Shown here: positions 30,022 to 39,377 of the stretch, in pieces
Numbering within the stretch: the stretch's first letter is position 1
Layout: the number at the start of each line of letters is the position of its first letter
Assembly: GCA_003427395.1 (NCBI GenBank)
Contig: BFEA01000308.1
Coordinates: 1,629,926-1,681,268 of the forward strand
DNA length: 51,343 nt
DNA from: Chara braunii
Taxonomy: Eukaryota; Streptophyta; Charophyceae; Charales; Characeae
Reading direction: 5' to 3'
Position numbers and translations under genes: made by a program
The notes under the pieces: model-generated
Database searches by the model: none
The model's input: only the letters and a program-made list of their open reading frames with translations
What the model was told of the DNA's origin: nothing

Positions 30022-31110
30022 TTATTCTTGCCGTAGTGTTTCTATTGTTTCTAGCTCAAGGAGGAGAGTTTTTCTGATCTTTGTCCAATAGCAGTCTGCG
30101 TATGCATCTTTGCCTAAGTGTGACTCCGCTTCGATGATCCTTTTCTTGATGTCTTGTTCCTTTAAGTTACGATTGCAGGCCTTAATTTGAGAAAATATGT
30201 CCAGCGAGGATTGAATCATTCTCAAGCCTGCGTCCGCCCATTGTTCTTCTTCTTCAAACAGATCTTTGGCTGTCTGCCACCTTTGCACATGTTTATTTAT
30301 CCATTTTATGATTCCCGGATCCTGTAGGTGAGAGACGTTTAGTTTGAAGTATCCTCGCTGTCTTTCTACCCGTTGAGAGACAATGAACTCCCCTACCACT
30401 GGGTAATGGTCTGAGAGGGTCGCTACCTGCTCCCCTACATGTATGCTTCTTTCGGCTAACACGCCTTTGGCCAGGAAAAAGTCAAGTCTACGTCTGGGGC
30501 CTGCTTGGTAAGAGTTTGGTTGCGGCCCAAACCACGTATATCCCGGCGAGTCAGGGTTCATCAGGCGGTATATGTCTGTAAACTCATGGTTGGCCATAAA
30601 GTCGTTGAGTAAAGTGGTGTCTTGTCTGATACTCGTTGCAACGGGGGAGTCCAGGCCAGGCAGCCTGACTGTGTTCCAATCTGCTGCTAATAACAGATTC
30701 TCTGTGTCGGGTAAGAAGGATGGGAGTCTTTCAAAAAAATTAATTCGTTCACGGTACTCCACCGGAGCATAAATTGACACGATAGCCCAATCTTCCTCTG
30801 CGACTGTGAATTTTACCCATACAAATCTGCCTTGAGGGTCTATGTAGTTATCCAGTACGTCTACGTCAAGGTTCTTTTGAAAAAGCACTTCGGTGCCTCC
30901 TCTTGTGCCTGCTGCCGGTGCCCAAAATTGTGGGCCGTTCCACCAACCTTGGAATTGGTCGATTCTAGTCTGGTTCAATTTCGTCTCTTGGATACATAGA
31001 ATGTGGATTTTCTGCGAGTTGAACCAAGAGGCTAAGCTAGTCCTTTTGTCTTGATCACATAGTCCTCGCACGTTCCAACAGGCAACTTTAATGCGGCTTG
31101 GCAAGACCAT
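30022..31110 (-). CDS. LINE-A ORF2 N-terminal part: apurinic-type endonuclease
   Basis: This 362-residue ORF begins at ATG 31110 and has all landmarks of the L1 endonuclease (exonuclease-endonuclease-phosphatase fold): NVRGL, IQETK (metal-binding Glu), VSIYAP, LLAADWN, RRRLDFFL and TLSDHYPV (catalytic Asp-His). It nicks target DNA to prime reverse transcription. The ATG lies inside the end of ORF1 with a 23-nt overlap, suggesting reinitiation after ORF1. It ends at TAA 30022-30024, after which the same frame continues into the RT, so this was one protein with a nonsense mutation. The nuclease domain itself looks intact. Confidence 0.85.
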   Translation of the reverse strand: MVLPSRIKVACWNVRGLCDQDKRTSLASWFNSQKIHILCIQETKLNQTRIDQFQGWWNGPQFWAPAAGTRGGTEVLFQKNLDVDVLDNYIDPQGRFVWVKFTVAEEDWAIVSIYAPVEYRERINFFERLPSFLPDTENLLLAADWNTVRLPGLDSPVATSIRQDTTLLNDFMANHEFTDIYRLMNPDSPGYTWFGPQPNSYQAGPRRRLDFFLAKGVLAERSIHVGEQVATLSDHYPVVGEFIVSQRVERQRGYFKLNVSHLQDPGIIKWINKHVQRWQTAKDLFEEEEQWADAGLRMIQSSLDIFSQIKACNRNLKEQDIKKRIIEAESHLGKDAYADCYWTKIRKTLLLELETIETLRQE

Positions 31111-33500
31111 TGTTTGGTCTCACCGAACCGCCGCGCAGTTGGATACGGCGAGCCTGTTCTGCTGGGATTATTCTGTGTTTCTCTTCCTCATTGGCCGATG
31201 CATGAAGCTCAGTGAGAGTCCAGGGGCTCTTTAGCTGTGCCGCAAACTGTTCTGAGAGCAAGAATCCTTTCAGATCGGTATAGCTGATCCACTCAGAGAT
31301 AGCCTCGACAGAAATATCTTCCGTCAAACTGATAGAACGCAGTGTTGGACTGTTGCGATCAATGAATTCTGAGAGAGCTACCCAGTAGGGGAAAAGTTCT
31401 TGGAAGTTTTCTCTCAGTTCGTCAGATATGTGCACGTGCAACAAGACTGTGTGCAGGCCAATTTTCTTGCCTGATGGGGAGTCAACCACGTGTCTTCCCA
31501 TCCTGGGTTCCGGTAGGATGCGCACCTGGCCTATTACTTTAATAATTTTCCTAACGTTACCCAGTATGGTGAGTTCTGTGGGTTGCCCTTCGACCTTGGC
31601 AACAGGTAGGGCCAGGTTACCAGCAGGTTGGGTGAAAGTTAGAACCATAGGTCCTTGATCTGAGGAGATGCATAACAGGGGCACCATATATTCCTCCAGT
31701 TTACCCTTGTCCTTTCTGCTGAGACTTTTCATTGGTTGAGCCTCGGACAATGCTGCAGGCTTGGCCAGCTTGCGGGACTTTTCCTCAATCTTTCGCTGTG
31801 GCAGAGGGGGGGTTTCTGCAGATGACCCTCCCTCTGGTCGTGGTTGGCCATTTATGAAAAGAGCTCTGTTGGCCGTCTTGGTGTTCACTTTGACTTTGGC
31901 GTTTCCATTGGTCCTGGCCTTTTTTTGTGAGGAAGTTTCTCCCTGCTGCTTGTCACCGCTGGACTTGTCTCCTGGGGTTAGGCTTAGTGAGTCTTTAGTG
32001 CCAACCTGCCTGTTCACCCGGAGTTCGACTTCTTTGTCTGATCCCTCTGTGATAAGTAAAGGCTGTTGCAGCTCTGAATAGGGGTTCCGGTGGGACAGGC
32101 CCTCATTCCATCCACTCGATCTGGAACCGCCATGAGCTCCTGAGGTTCCTGCATGTTGCCACTCATCAAAAGGGACAAGGGAGTTGTTTCCTTCCGCAAA
32201 GACCGCATTGTCATATCTAGAGGAGAAAATATGTGCATTTGTGAGACTGTCGCCCACTGGTCTTCGTCTAATATAGAGGTCCGAAGCTTCCGAACCTGAT
32301 AGAGAAGTACCGCTCACCCTGCTCCTTCGCCCATCCTGAAGAGAGGTTCTGTCGTGCCTATGGACATAATCCAAAGTTCTGTGTTTTTCGTATGGATCTC
32401 CTCGCTCAGAGTGAAGTGGGGAGGGGAGGTTTAATCTGCTTCCCCCATCGTTCTGACGCCGATCTTCCTGATGCGGAGGGTGATAGTCCTGGTTCCGCTC
32501 TCCTCCCGTTCCCCCTTGATGTTGCTGATGCTGTGGCCAGCCCGGGTTTCCAGCCGGACGATGGCCCTCTGTGCCCGCACCAGNNGGGGGGGGGGGGGGA
32601 AGGGGGGGGGGAAGGGGGGGGGGTTGGAATTCTCCAAAACTGTGGATTTTCCGTCTGCCTGTTCGAGTTCCAATTCCTTGCAGGACATTCGTCATCAAAT
32701 TCAGTGTGAAAAAAACCTTTGCATTCTGAGCACCATGGAGTGTCCGGCGCTGCTACTTCGACCTCGACTGTACCTCCGTTGTGTGGCAGGTCGACAGTTA
32801 GGTACCTGGTGTACAGTGCTTTGGCAGCTGGTTCAAGGTCTAACCTCACGCTTACCAATTCTGGTTCCTCCGGTTTTTTCGAAACTGGATTTTCTTTATT
32901 TACTTTCCCAAAGGCCAATTCGACAGCGTCTTTGAGCAACGGTAACACAGCTAACGGGATTCGGAGGCACCTCACCCAAAAGGAGTCGATTTTCAATTTT
33001 TCCCTCCATTCTTTGAGTTCCCGCTCAGACATCCATGGCTTGAAATGCATTGTGTATTTCCATCCATCTAGCAGTATCTTGTCCGACTCCATACGCAACA
33101 TCCAATCTGCAACTTCTTTCGTGCTTGCAACATAGGATATCAGGTTCTTACCTTCGTTTCTGAAAAAACCATGCTTGGGTTCCGGCCCTAGCATGGCCAT
33201 GCCAATCCATCCGTTCTCGTAAGATCGGATGGACCGGCGTTTGATATCCAAGGATAAGTTAACTGCAGCCTGGCCGAAGAAGACCATGACGACATGCTCC
33301 CTAAGCCATTGGGCCTGGATCTCGTAGATCCTGGGATAGATCTTCAGGCGTACGCGGTCAGGTTCCCTTATCACCCTCGTGAATTGGGCAGTGCAGAGCC
33401 CCGAGGGAAGAATTCTCTGACGGTAACAATCGTCGAAGAGGTTCCATATTCTGGTTTTCTCTTCATCTGAGAATTCTTCCATCCGCGCGTTGCCTTCCAT
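31088..33500 (-). pseudogene. LINE-A ORF1: DUF4283-like protein with zinc knuckle and long C-terminal region
   Basis: From 33500 the frame reads MEGNARMEEFSDEEKTRIW and a DUF4283-like core (VVMVFFGQAAVNLSLDIKR, DGWKYTMHFKPW, SFWVRCLRIPL). A knuckle WCSECKGFFHTEFDDEC follows, with spacing CX2CX4HX6C. Next is a Pro/Ser hinge encoded by G-runs at 32586-32622, where two N (32584-32585) break the frame. The other side continues in the shifted frame from 32580 to the TAA at 31088-31090. It passes through a basic Ser/Lys-rich linker into a C-terminal region of about 200 residues that looks folded (for example ILGNVRKIIKVIGQVRILPE, LLHVHISDELRENFQELFPY, SYTDLKGFLLSEQFAAQL). I do not recognise that last domain. 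The protein would bind the LINE RNA. The break may be only an assembly error. Confidence 0.75.
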
Positions 33501-33791
33501 CCTCCGTGAAGATTCCTTTTCCGTATCCTGATAGGATTACGGGACCAGGTTCTTAATTTGTGAATGGTGGATTCGAAGTAAAAACGAACCAGAAACAGAA
33601 ATACCTAGAGCAGACCGAGAAGTGTACTTAATCTGTTTACGGGTTCGAGTGCAAGTTTAAATGTATGGGATTATACCTGAGGCCGTGAGCACTTTCCCAG
33701 TTGGCGATCAAGGTCGGCCGCCTAGGGGTGAGATGAAGCTGATTAGGGTCCGTCTAACTCCGAAAATTTTGCAGCTACTCTTCTTCCCAGT

Positions 33792-34064
33792 TTAACACAT
33801 CCGTCTAGAATCTACCACTGTCTCTCGTCCTCCTACATACAGGCAGAACCAGTCATGCTCAGGGTTTTCCTGGCGTGGGAGATTCAAGTCTGTTCGCCTG
33901 ACTTGACCCAGTAGAAGCTCCGATACTATTTGCCTGATCGTTTCTCTCTCAATTTTCGTGCTACAATCCATTCTTGTGATATCTGGCCGTCTAGTTAGTA
34001 TCGTGAAAATCATCATCCGGGCCGCTGAGGGCGGCCAGGATGGGTTTCTCCTCGTCCAGCCCAA
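33792..34064 (-). CDS. Short ORF of unknown function upstream of LINE-A ORF1
   Basis: 90 residues, with a basic Arg-rich N-terminus and a middle reading KIERETIRQIVSELLLGQVR, a likely helix. It lies about 290 bp upstream of LINE-A ORF1 on the same strand. It could be an upstream ORF of the LINE 5' UTR or chance. No domain was recognised. Confidence 0.2.
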   Translation of the reverse strand: MGWTRRNPSWPPSAARMMIFTILTRRPDITRMDCSTKIERETIRQIVSELLLGQVRRTDLNLPRQENPEHDWFCLYVGGRETVVDSRRMC

Positions 34065-34664
34065 TTTGAGAGGGGTGAGCGAAACAATCCAGAGCTATAG
34101 GATACCAGGAAGGAGAGAACTGGGAGTGGATTTTGAATGGTGAGATGTGAGTGGTGAAGGTGGCGAGTGATTAGGAGGAAGTTGGGTTAAAAAGTGGACA
34201 TTTGAGTGATACGGCGCTGACGAGTAAGAAAATTGAATAATTGAGCAATGGACGAATTTTGAGAGCACCGGCGTGAATGCTCTATTCCTTCAAGCCGCGG
34301 GCTTGGAATCAATATCGCGCTGGCTTGGTGACGTCAGCATACGGCGGAGTTCCCAGTGTCCAAAATTCCTTGCGTAAATTCTCCGTTGAAGAGCTTCAGC
34401 ACTCGCTTGTCTTTTCACGTGACTTACTTTAGGGCCAAGTTATTCCGTCTAATCAGGTTACTTGCCCTAGTACGGAAAAGGAGTAAAAAGACACGTGACT
34501 TTCAGCAGCTAGTACCGAAGGTGGAATAGATCTTAACGAACAGTGCGATCAGCACGAATCTAGGGTCCTACCGTGCTACTAGCTCTAAGGGAACCAAAGG
34601 ATGAGATGAATGAGACCGGAGAATTACCATAGGAAGCCCTCCGAGCTTCCCTTGTAGACACAAA

Positions 34665-35216
34665 GTGAGATTCCGCAATGCTTTGTTCTTCAACGAGGCC
34701 TCCTGGCCTGCTGATCGTGCTGATCGAACTTTCCGGAAAAACGCTGCGCTTCTCCAGACTTCATTCGGCGCTCGAGTCGTTGCCACTGGTTACTGGAACT
34801 CGCCTTGTTGTCACCTCAGCCTATCGGTTCCCCTTACGTCTATGCCAATCCCGTCAGTTCCTCTCTCCTCGTCTTCGCAATTGCCTTGCACGACCCAAAG
34901 CAATGAGAATTCAGTCCCCACACCTGTCCCAGTCACTCGTCCCATGCCACGGCAATTGGCTTACGCAAACAGAAACATTGTGAATTGTCTCTCGCATGCT
35001 AAGTTCCTTAGCTTCGTCTGTCCTGGCTGCGTGAAGCAGCCAGAAACGGTCCCTTTGGTGAAAAAGTTACTCTTGGTAGAAGGTGACTATGGTGGAACGG
35101 TGAAGGTTGGCATTAGGGGCCACCAGGATGCAACAGCTTCTGGGCACAGAGGCGCCCACCTCCCCACTCAAGGGAAGGCTGAAGACGTGGCACTTTTCCC
35201 TGCTATGGAACCATAG
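34665..35216 (+). CDS. Hypothetical ORF, 183 residues
   Basis: An open frame with no recognised domain: a basic/hydrophobic start, a Ser/Pro-rich middle, then FLSFVCPGCVKQPETVPLVK and a glycine-rich end. Length is only mildly above chance for the local composition. There is no supporting motif or neighbour. Confidence 0.2.
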   Translation: MRFRNALFFNEASWPADRADRTFRKNAALLQTSFGARVVATGYWNSPCCHLSLSVPLTSMPIPSVPLSSSSQLPCTTQSNENSVPTPVPVTRPMPRQLAYANRNIVNCLSHAKFLSFVCPGCVKQPETVPLVKKLLLVEGDYGGTVKVGIRGHQDATASGHRGAHLPTQGKAEDVALFPAMEP

Positions 35217-35449
35217 CTAGGGACCTGGTAGGGCGGACTCAGCGATGAGGATCTCCCGTTCTACCGCGCGTCACTTTGCCCTACTCACTACGGCCGTGAA
35301 ACGGCCACGAAACGGAGCGACGTCACTTCTTGGCGTCGGTGCGCAGGAGCGGTAACGGTAACTCAGCGTACTGCGTAGAGTTGCTCAGTAGCGGAGCTCC
35401 GTAGCGCAGCGCTAACGCATTCGCGAACGTATTCGCGACCGCAGCCCCC

Positions 35450-35620
35450 CACCACTACCTTTCTCAGTGTTGGAAAAAACGGGAATATACGTCACACTGC
35501 AGTGTTTTTTTTTTCCTTTGTTTTTTGCACGAATACCAGAAAAAACAAAACAAAATGGACCCCAGGCTCGGCGCGCTGTGAAAATCAGGGTCGGCAAAAA
35601 CAGGCTCGGAGGTAGTGGTG
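35450..35620. mobile_element. 171-bp element with 11-bp perfect terminal inverted repeats (MITE-like)
   Basis: CACCACTACCT at 35450-35460 is exactly inverted as AGGTAGTGGTG at 35610-35620. The interior is A/T-rich and non-coding. No target-site duplication is visible at these boundaries, so the true ends may differ or the element is old. Confidence 0.4.
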
Positions 35621-35660
35621 TTTGAACTGTCAGATGCTCAGTTGATTGACAGCCTCTCTC

Positions 35661-35812
35661 TTTTTTTTCGTTTTTTTTTTGGGATAAAATGCTCCAATCT
35701 ATTAGTGGGGAGCACGTGCCGGGAACCGAGCCCAGCGTCCCATATAAGGATACACAAGTATTAAAGCACCGGGGCCATTACCCGGCTTCGGCTGAGAAAA
35801 CTCTGAGAACAA
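35661..35812 (-). repeat. SINE-like repeat, copy 3 (best preserved)
   Basis: The minus strand carries the hairpin GCCGGGTAATGGCCCCGG, then ATATGGGACGCTGGGC, CGGTTCCCGGCACGTGC, TCCCCACTAATAGATTGGAG, CATTTTATCCC and an A-rich tail (35661-35680 on the plus strand). It is collinear with 4934-5125 and 6352-6490, which helps define the family consensus. Confidence 0.65.
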
Positions 35813-37244
35813 CTTGCACCAAGTACTAATGAACACAGCCTCGGAGGGGCTAATGGAAACAAACAGACATCTATGCAGCCTCTCTCCCGAAGTGCCACAC
35901 TACAATTACAGCTACGTAGCTGTGTTGTAGGTGGCGCACCCAACGTCTGGCCTGTGTTCCCTTAGTATGATCCACTGCAAACCCTGCTGGCTCCACTACT
36001 GCTGTTTCAGAAAGAGGAGAAGGATTTTTTATTTTTTTTTCCCTTTTTTTTATAAAGCCCAGGTTGGATCTTGGAACCCAGAAGCAGGCCTCATTGGGTA
36101 GGAAGGTCTAGTTAGGCCCTGTATAAAGGACATGTGGACCCCCTGAATTAATTTGTAGGCCAGATTGGGAACAAAGGATCAAAGTTAGAAGCCAGCTTTA
36201 AACAAGCACAGAGTACCTCCGAGCCTCTTTATCCCGAGGCTCGGAACGCCCTGCACGCCCAAAAAAAAAAAATCGGCGCAGGCCTCCTTTTGGCTCGCGA
36301 CACCAGCCATTTTGCTCTGATAGGCCAACCCCCAAAAACTTGCGGCGTGTAAATGGCTGCGTCAGAGAAAAATGGTGGTTTAAATGGCAAGTGGACCCCA
36401 CCCCTGCATTTGGACCACATCCCCTTCTATCTCTGCAATGAGACCTCTCCCTGTGTCACCCATCCATAATTCTTCATTAATGTCCGCAGACCTCTGACAG
36501 CTTTTTCATCATGCATGAATTTCGCAGGGCACACAGGCAGGGCCTGTACATCCGAGCAACACACACATGGTGTGTTGCCTAGGACTGGCCCCAGGTATTT
36601 GAGAATGGTAGAGTTTGTGCAGGTTCGTTGATGTTTCGGAATCGCGTTCGTTTCTTCACAAGTGTTTGGGGTCCTTTCTATCATCCTTTTCTTATGGGAC
36701 TAGAGAGCGTTGCTCCGTAGGATCTTCATCATGGAGGGAGGTGAAGATCCCTTTTGGGGAGTGTACGTAGACGGGGTTGCCGGATTACCCTAAATCGCGA
36801 GGAGGTGGGTGGGCTTTCGGGGGCCTTTGGCCCCTGCCGCGCGGTTGGTAGGGTATTTCTGAGGGTTTGTTGATGCACCACCATGGAGGGAGTTGGTGTT
36901 TTAGGGTAGGCAACGTGGGGGGTGGAGTGATCTGCTTTGAATCGCGAGGAGGTGGGTGGTTTGCGGGCTCTGTGGTCACAGACCCCTGCCGCACGAGTGG
37001 CAGGGTGGATCTCAGGGTTCGCTGATATTCAAGGGTTGTAGGCTTTGCCTTTGTAGGTTTGTTTTTGCTGTTTTTCCTTCAGAATTATCCGTATTGTGCA
37101 CAATAGGGATTTTGTCATTTCGTTATGTTTGTTGTGCAGTTTTGGAATGGATTGTAAAAAAAAAAAAGGAATGGATAGTAACGTTTTCTATGATGTGAGC
37201 GACGCCGGACCCGTTTTCCAGCTTTTATAACTCAAAAGCGGCTG
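35813..37244. other. No confirmed gene; one protein-like ORF noted separately
   Basis: T-rich runs (36027-36050), a short A-run (36258-36270), and two related G-rich segments near 36795 and 36945. The latter share AATCGCGAGGAGGTGGGTGG and CCCCTGCCGC and look like an approximately 150-bp duplication. No RNA gene was seen. Confidence 0.4.
36427..36684 (-). CDS. Possible exon or protein fragment of unknown function
   Basis: The 85-residue minus-strand ORF has a protein-like second half (KYLGPVLGNTPCVCCSD, CPAKFMHDEKAVRGLRTLMK, NYGWVTQGEVSLQR) with several cysteines. I do not recognise it, and no clear splice sites were found at the edges. It may be an exon, a transposon fragment or chance. Confidence 0.25.
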   Translation of the reverse strand: MIERTPNTCEETNAIPKHQRTCTNSTILKYLGPVLGNTPCVCCSDVQALPVCPAKFMHDEKAVRGLRTLMKNYGWVTQGEVSLQR

Positions 37245-37280
37245 TCGTATGAACCAGGCCGGAGTGCCTGGATCATACGA
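37245..37280 (+). other. Near-perfect RNA/DNA hairpin
   Basis: TCGTATGA-A-CCAGGC pairs with GCCTGG-A-TCATACGA across a six-base loop CGGAGT. That gives 14 base pairs with one A-A mismatch. A poly(A) run follows 23 bp downstream (37304-37326), as expected near the end of a retroposed transcript. Confidence 0.7.
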
Positions 37281-37344
37281 CACTCTGGCCGGCCCTTGTT
37301 AGGAAAAAAAAAAAAAAAAAAAAAAAGTACTCATCTGCTTCCGA

Positions 37345-37420
37345 AGTTCCGATGAAGTTCAAACTCAGGTCTGCACTCGCGCAGTTCAGGGCGGTTGTGC
37401 CAAATGAGCTAGACCAGTTG
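37345..37420 (-). ncRNA. tRNA-like Pol III promoter (SINE head candidate)
   Basis: On the minus strand an A box TAGCTCATTTGG lies at 37411-37400 and a B-box-like AGTTTGAACTT at 37365-37355. They are 46 nt apart start to start, close to the 44 of a tRNA. Downstream on that strand is a 23-T run (37326-37304), a natural Pol III terminator. The cloverleaf stems look poor, so a degenerate tRNA-derived SINE is more likely than a tRNA gene. Confidence 0.4.
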
Positions 37421-37468
37421 GTGACTATGCAACAGTGTGCAAACTGTCAAGAGGTCAACCTGGACTTG

Positions 37469-37497
37469 AAAAAAGAAAGAAAGAAAGAAAGAAAGAG
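37469..37497. repeat. (GAAA)n microsatellite
   Basis: About 29 bp of GAAA repeats within a non-coding stretch. Confidence 0.85.
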
Positions 37498-37571
37498 CTG
37501 GAAATTGGGTCCAGCGTCCCTATACATCTGATGAGGACTAAGCATGCAATGAGTTAAAAAAAAAAAAAAAA

Positions 37572-37604
37572 GTGGTCAAGCTTCAGCAGTGGGGCTTGTC
37601 AGGG
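37572..37604. repeat. 33-bp exact repeat next to poly(A), copy 1
   Basis: The segment starting GTGGTCAAGCTTCAGCAG and ending GGGGCTTGTCAGGG is identical to 39378-39410. Each copy follows directly after a simple repeat (a poly(A) here; A-run plus GAA repeats in the other). On the minus strand it would be the 3' end of a unit inserted at A/T-rich simple repeats. Confidence 0.7.
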
Positions 37605-38470
37605 TCACAAAACAAAAAAGTTTTAGCCGGCATCTGACTTCTGCTGACATGCTCAGCCTCTGCTACCGCTCCTTGGACAGAACAGCGGGCAATAGGCCTC
37701 GCTCCACCACACAACACTATACGAATCAGGACCTCATGAGCCGAATGCACCTGCTTGAGAAAGCGTCCAAATGCATGATGTGGAATGACGAGTGCCGGAG
37801 CAAGGCCCAATGCCGTCCGAATCATTTGCATTTCCATGATCGGCTCCACCATGGATATTACACTGCCATTGAACGCAAACGTGCAAATAAACGACCGGAA
37901 AGATTGCACGGGAGGCCGTGTGAGTTTTACCACCTTCCTCACTTGTCCCTCAGCCAGCCGGCCTGCGCCAGTTCCTTCTTCCCTGGCACACAGCACATTT
38001 CCAGCCCCAGTAAAAAATACCTTGGAAGTACTGGTGTTTTAAACCACCATACTTTTCCCAGCCATATCTCTGATGCTGTCGTGCACAAGTCACGACTTTC
38101 AGGGCACGCCCTATCGGCGGTGCCAGCCAAAAACTACATCAAGGCGGTTTTTCTCTTTTGTTTTTTTACATGCAGAGCCTTTGTAGGCTTGTCACAAAAA
38201 GGGTCTCCAGATCACCTGGTGGTTGAAGATGTTACACACTCGAACATCGATAACATAGCTATGTATTTGACTTTTGTACTGGTTTTTTTTTTTTTTTTGT
38301 ACTTGTGGTTAAACCACAGCCTCGAAGAAAGAATCTCGTTGCCACCACCGAAAAACTCGGGGACGGCCGGGGCACGGCTGCCGTTGATAAATTCCATCAG
38401 CGGCCTCCGATACATTACCCGTCTCCGAAAGGGGCCAGCGGGCGATGTATGTGTGTGTACCGGTGGTTGA
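37589..38470 (+). CDS. Long ORF of doubtful reality, 293 residues
   Basis: An uninterrupted frame through repeated and homopolymer sequence. It contains a hydrophobic Phe-rich stretch encoded by a T-run near 38283-38299 and no recognisable domain. A 137-residue ORF on the other strand (37996-37583) overlaps its start, and both pass through dispersed repeats. I consider coding unlikely. Confidence 0.12.
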   Translation: MGLVRVTKQKSFSRHLTSADMLSLCYRSLDRTAGNRPRSTTQHYTNQDLMSRMHLLEKASKCMMWNDECRSKAQCRPNHLHFHDRLHHGYYTAIERKRANKRPERLHGRPCEFYHLPHLSLSQPACASSFFPGTQHISSPSKKYLGSTGVLNHHTFPSHISDAVVHKSRLSGHALSAVPAKNYIKAVFLFCFFTCRAFVGLSQKGSPDHLVVEDVTHSNIDNIAMYLTFVLVFFFFLYLWLNHSLEERISLPPPKNSGTAGARLPLINSISGLRYITRLRKGPAGDVCVCTGG

Positions 38471-38660
38471 AAGAAGCGACTTTCAGGGCGCGGCCTTCTG
38501 GAGCTAAGTGGCTGGCGGCGCCAGCCAAAAACGAAAACGCGCCAGTTCGATTTGTTTTGGAGTGCACAGGGCGCTCCTCGGCTCAGCAGAGAAAGGGTCT
38601 CCAGATCTCCTGGTGGTTAAGAGAAGCTACATACTTGAACGTCAACAAGTAGTCGTCGTT
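38093..38660. repeat. Diverged tandem duplication, ~390-bp period
   Basis: CGACTTTCAGGGC at 38093 and 38477, GCCAGCCAAAAAC about 35 bp after each, and AAAGGGTCTCCAGATC-CCTGG at 38198 and 38592, followed by similar TACA-ACTTGAAC-TC blocks, show a duplicated unit of about 390 bp with heavy divergence. Confidence 0.55.
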
Positions 38661-39263
38661 AAAGAAGCTACTACGTACTTCAACATCGACATCTCACCTT
38701 CCTTTAGCCAGACAATATCATGAAGTTTTCTTGTGTGCAATGTCAAATCCACTGACAGGCTCGTGGCACGGCACAACTCAGTCGGTCTCTCCATACCTCC
38801 TTGTCCGTTTGTTGTCGCCATCCAATGCAAATGGAGATGGACCGGTTTTACTGACATTGATATCAAAGGTCGATCGATATCGTCCAGACCAGTTCGAAGT
38901 CCACCGTCGTTGAACTTCCAATTATCGCATCGCCACCACTGCAGAATGTTACGACCCAACTTCGTTCCATGTTCTTTCTTCTATTTCCTTAGGCTTTCTA
39001 GTGGTTTCTCTTTTACTTCCTTGTTTTGCCTCCCCCTTCTGGGTCCCCCTTTCACTGTGCCTCTCACATACAAGGCTCGACATGATGTAGTTGATCGCAA
39101 GCTGCCCACATCCTCGTGTGCCATAATGGCCCGCTTGCACGTTATGAAGAGGAGACAGTGTGCGTGTTGTAACGTTCGCTAGACACACCTCCACAAGAAA
39201 AGCATGACTGTGCCAGACTGTTTTGTCAGACTTTCACCGTCTCATCAGGCGCGCATGCATGTG

Positions 39264-39275
39264 TGTGCGCGTGCA

Positions 39276-39327
<52 letters not shown>

Positions 39328-39375
39328 NAAAAAAAAAAAAGAAGAAGAAGAAGAAGAAGAACAAGAAGAAGAAGA
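39264..39375. repeat. Compound microsatellite (GT)n - N - A(n) - (GAA)n
   Basis: (GT)n runs to 39327, one N at 39328, then an A-run and GAA repeats to about 39376. The single N marks an unresolved junction. Confidence 0.9.
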
Positions 39376-39377
39376 AG

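Larger units (their letters stand above)
28373..33500 (-). mobile_element. LINE-A: L1-type non-LTR retrotransposon, near full length, inactivated
   Basis: The minus strand carries ORF1 (33500-31088) and ORF2 (31110-28373) with apurinic endonuclease and RT domains in the L1 order. ORF1 and ORF2 overlap by 23 nt. Damage includes an N-filled G-run frameshift in ORF1 (32584-32585), a stop between endonuclease and RT (30022-30024), a frameshift near 28870-28810, loss of an active-site Asp, and 3' truncation at about 28373, since no C-terminal zinc-binding region or A-tail is seen. It belongs to a different family from LINE-B and LINE-C. Confidence 0.88.
33501..35449. other. No host gene recognised; 5' flank of LINE-A
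   Basis: Two ORFs of unknown meaning lie here (33792-34064 minus, 34665-35216 plus). The rest shows nothing recognisable. The 5' UTR of LINE-A may occupy part of 33501-34150. Confidence 0.4.

Noticed and set aside
37589-38470. 293-residue gene
   Set aside because: It runs through dispersed repeats, a diverged duplication and a T homopolymer, with no domain.
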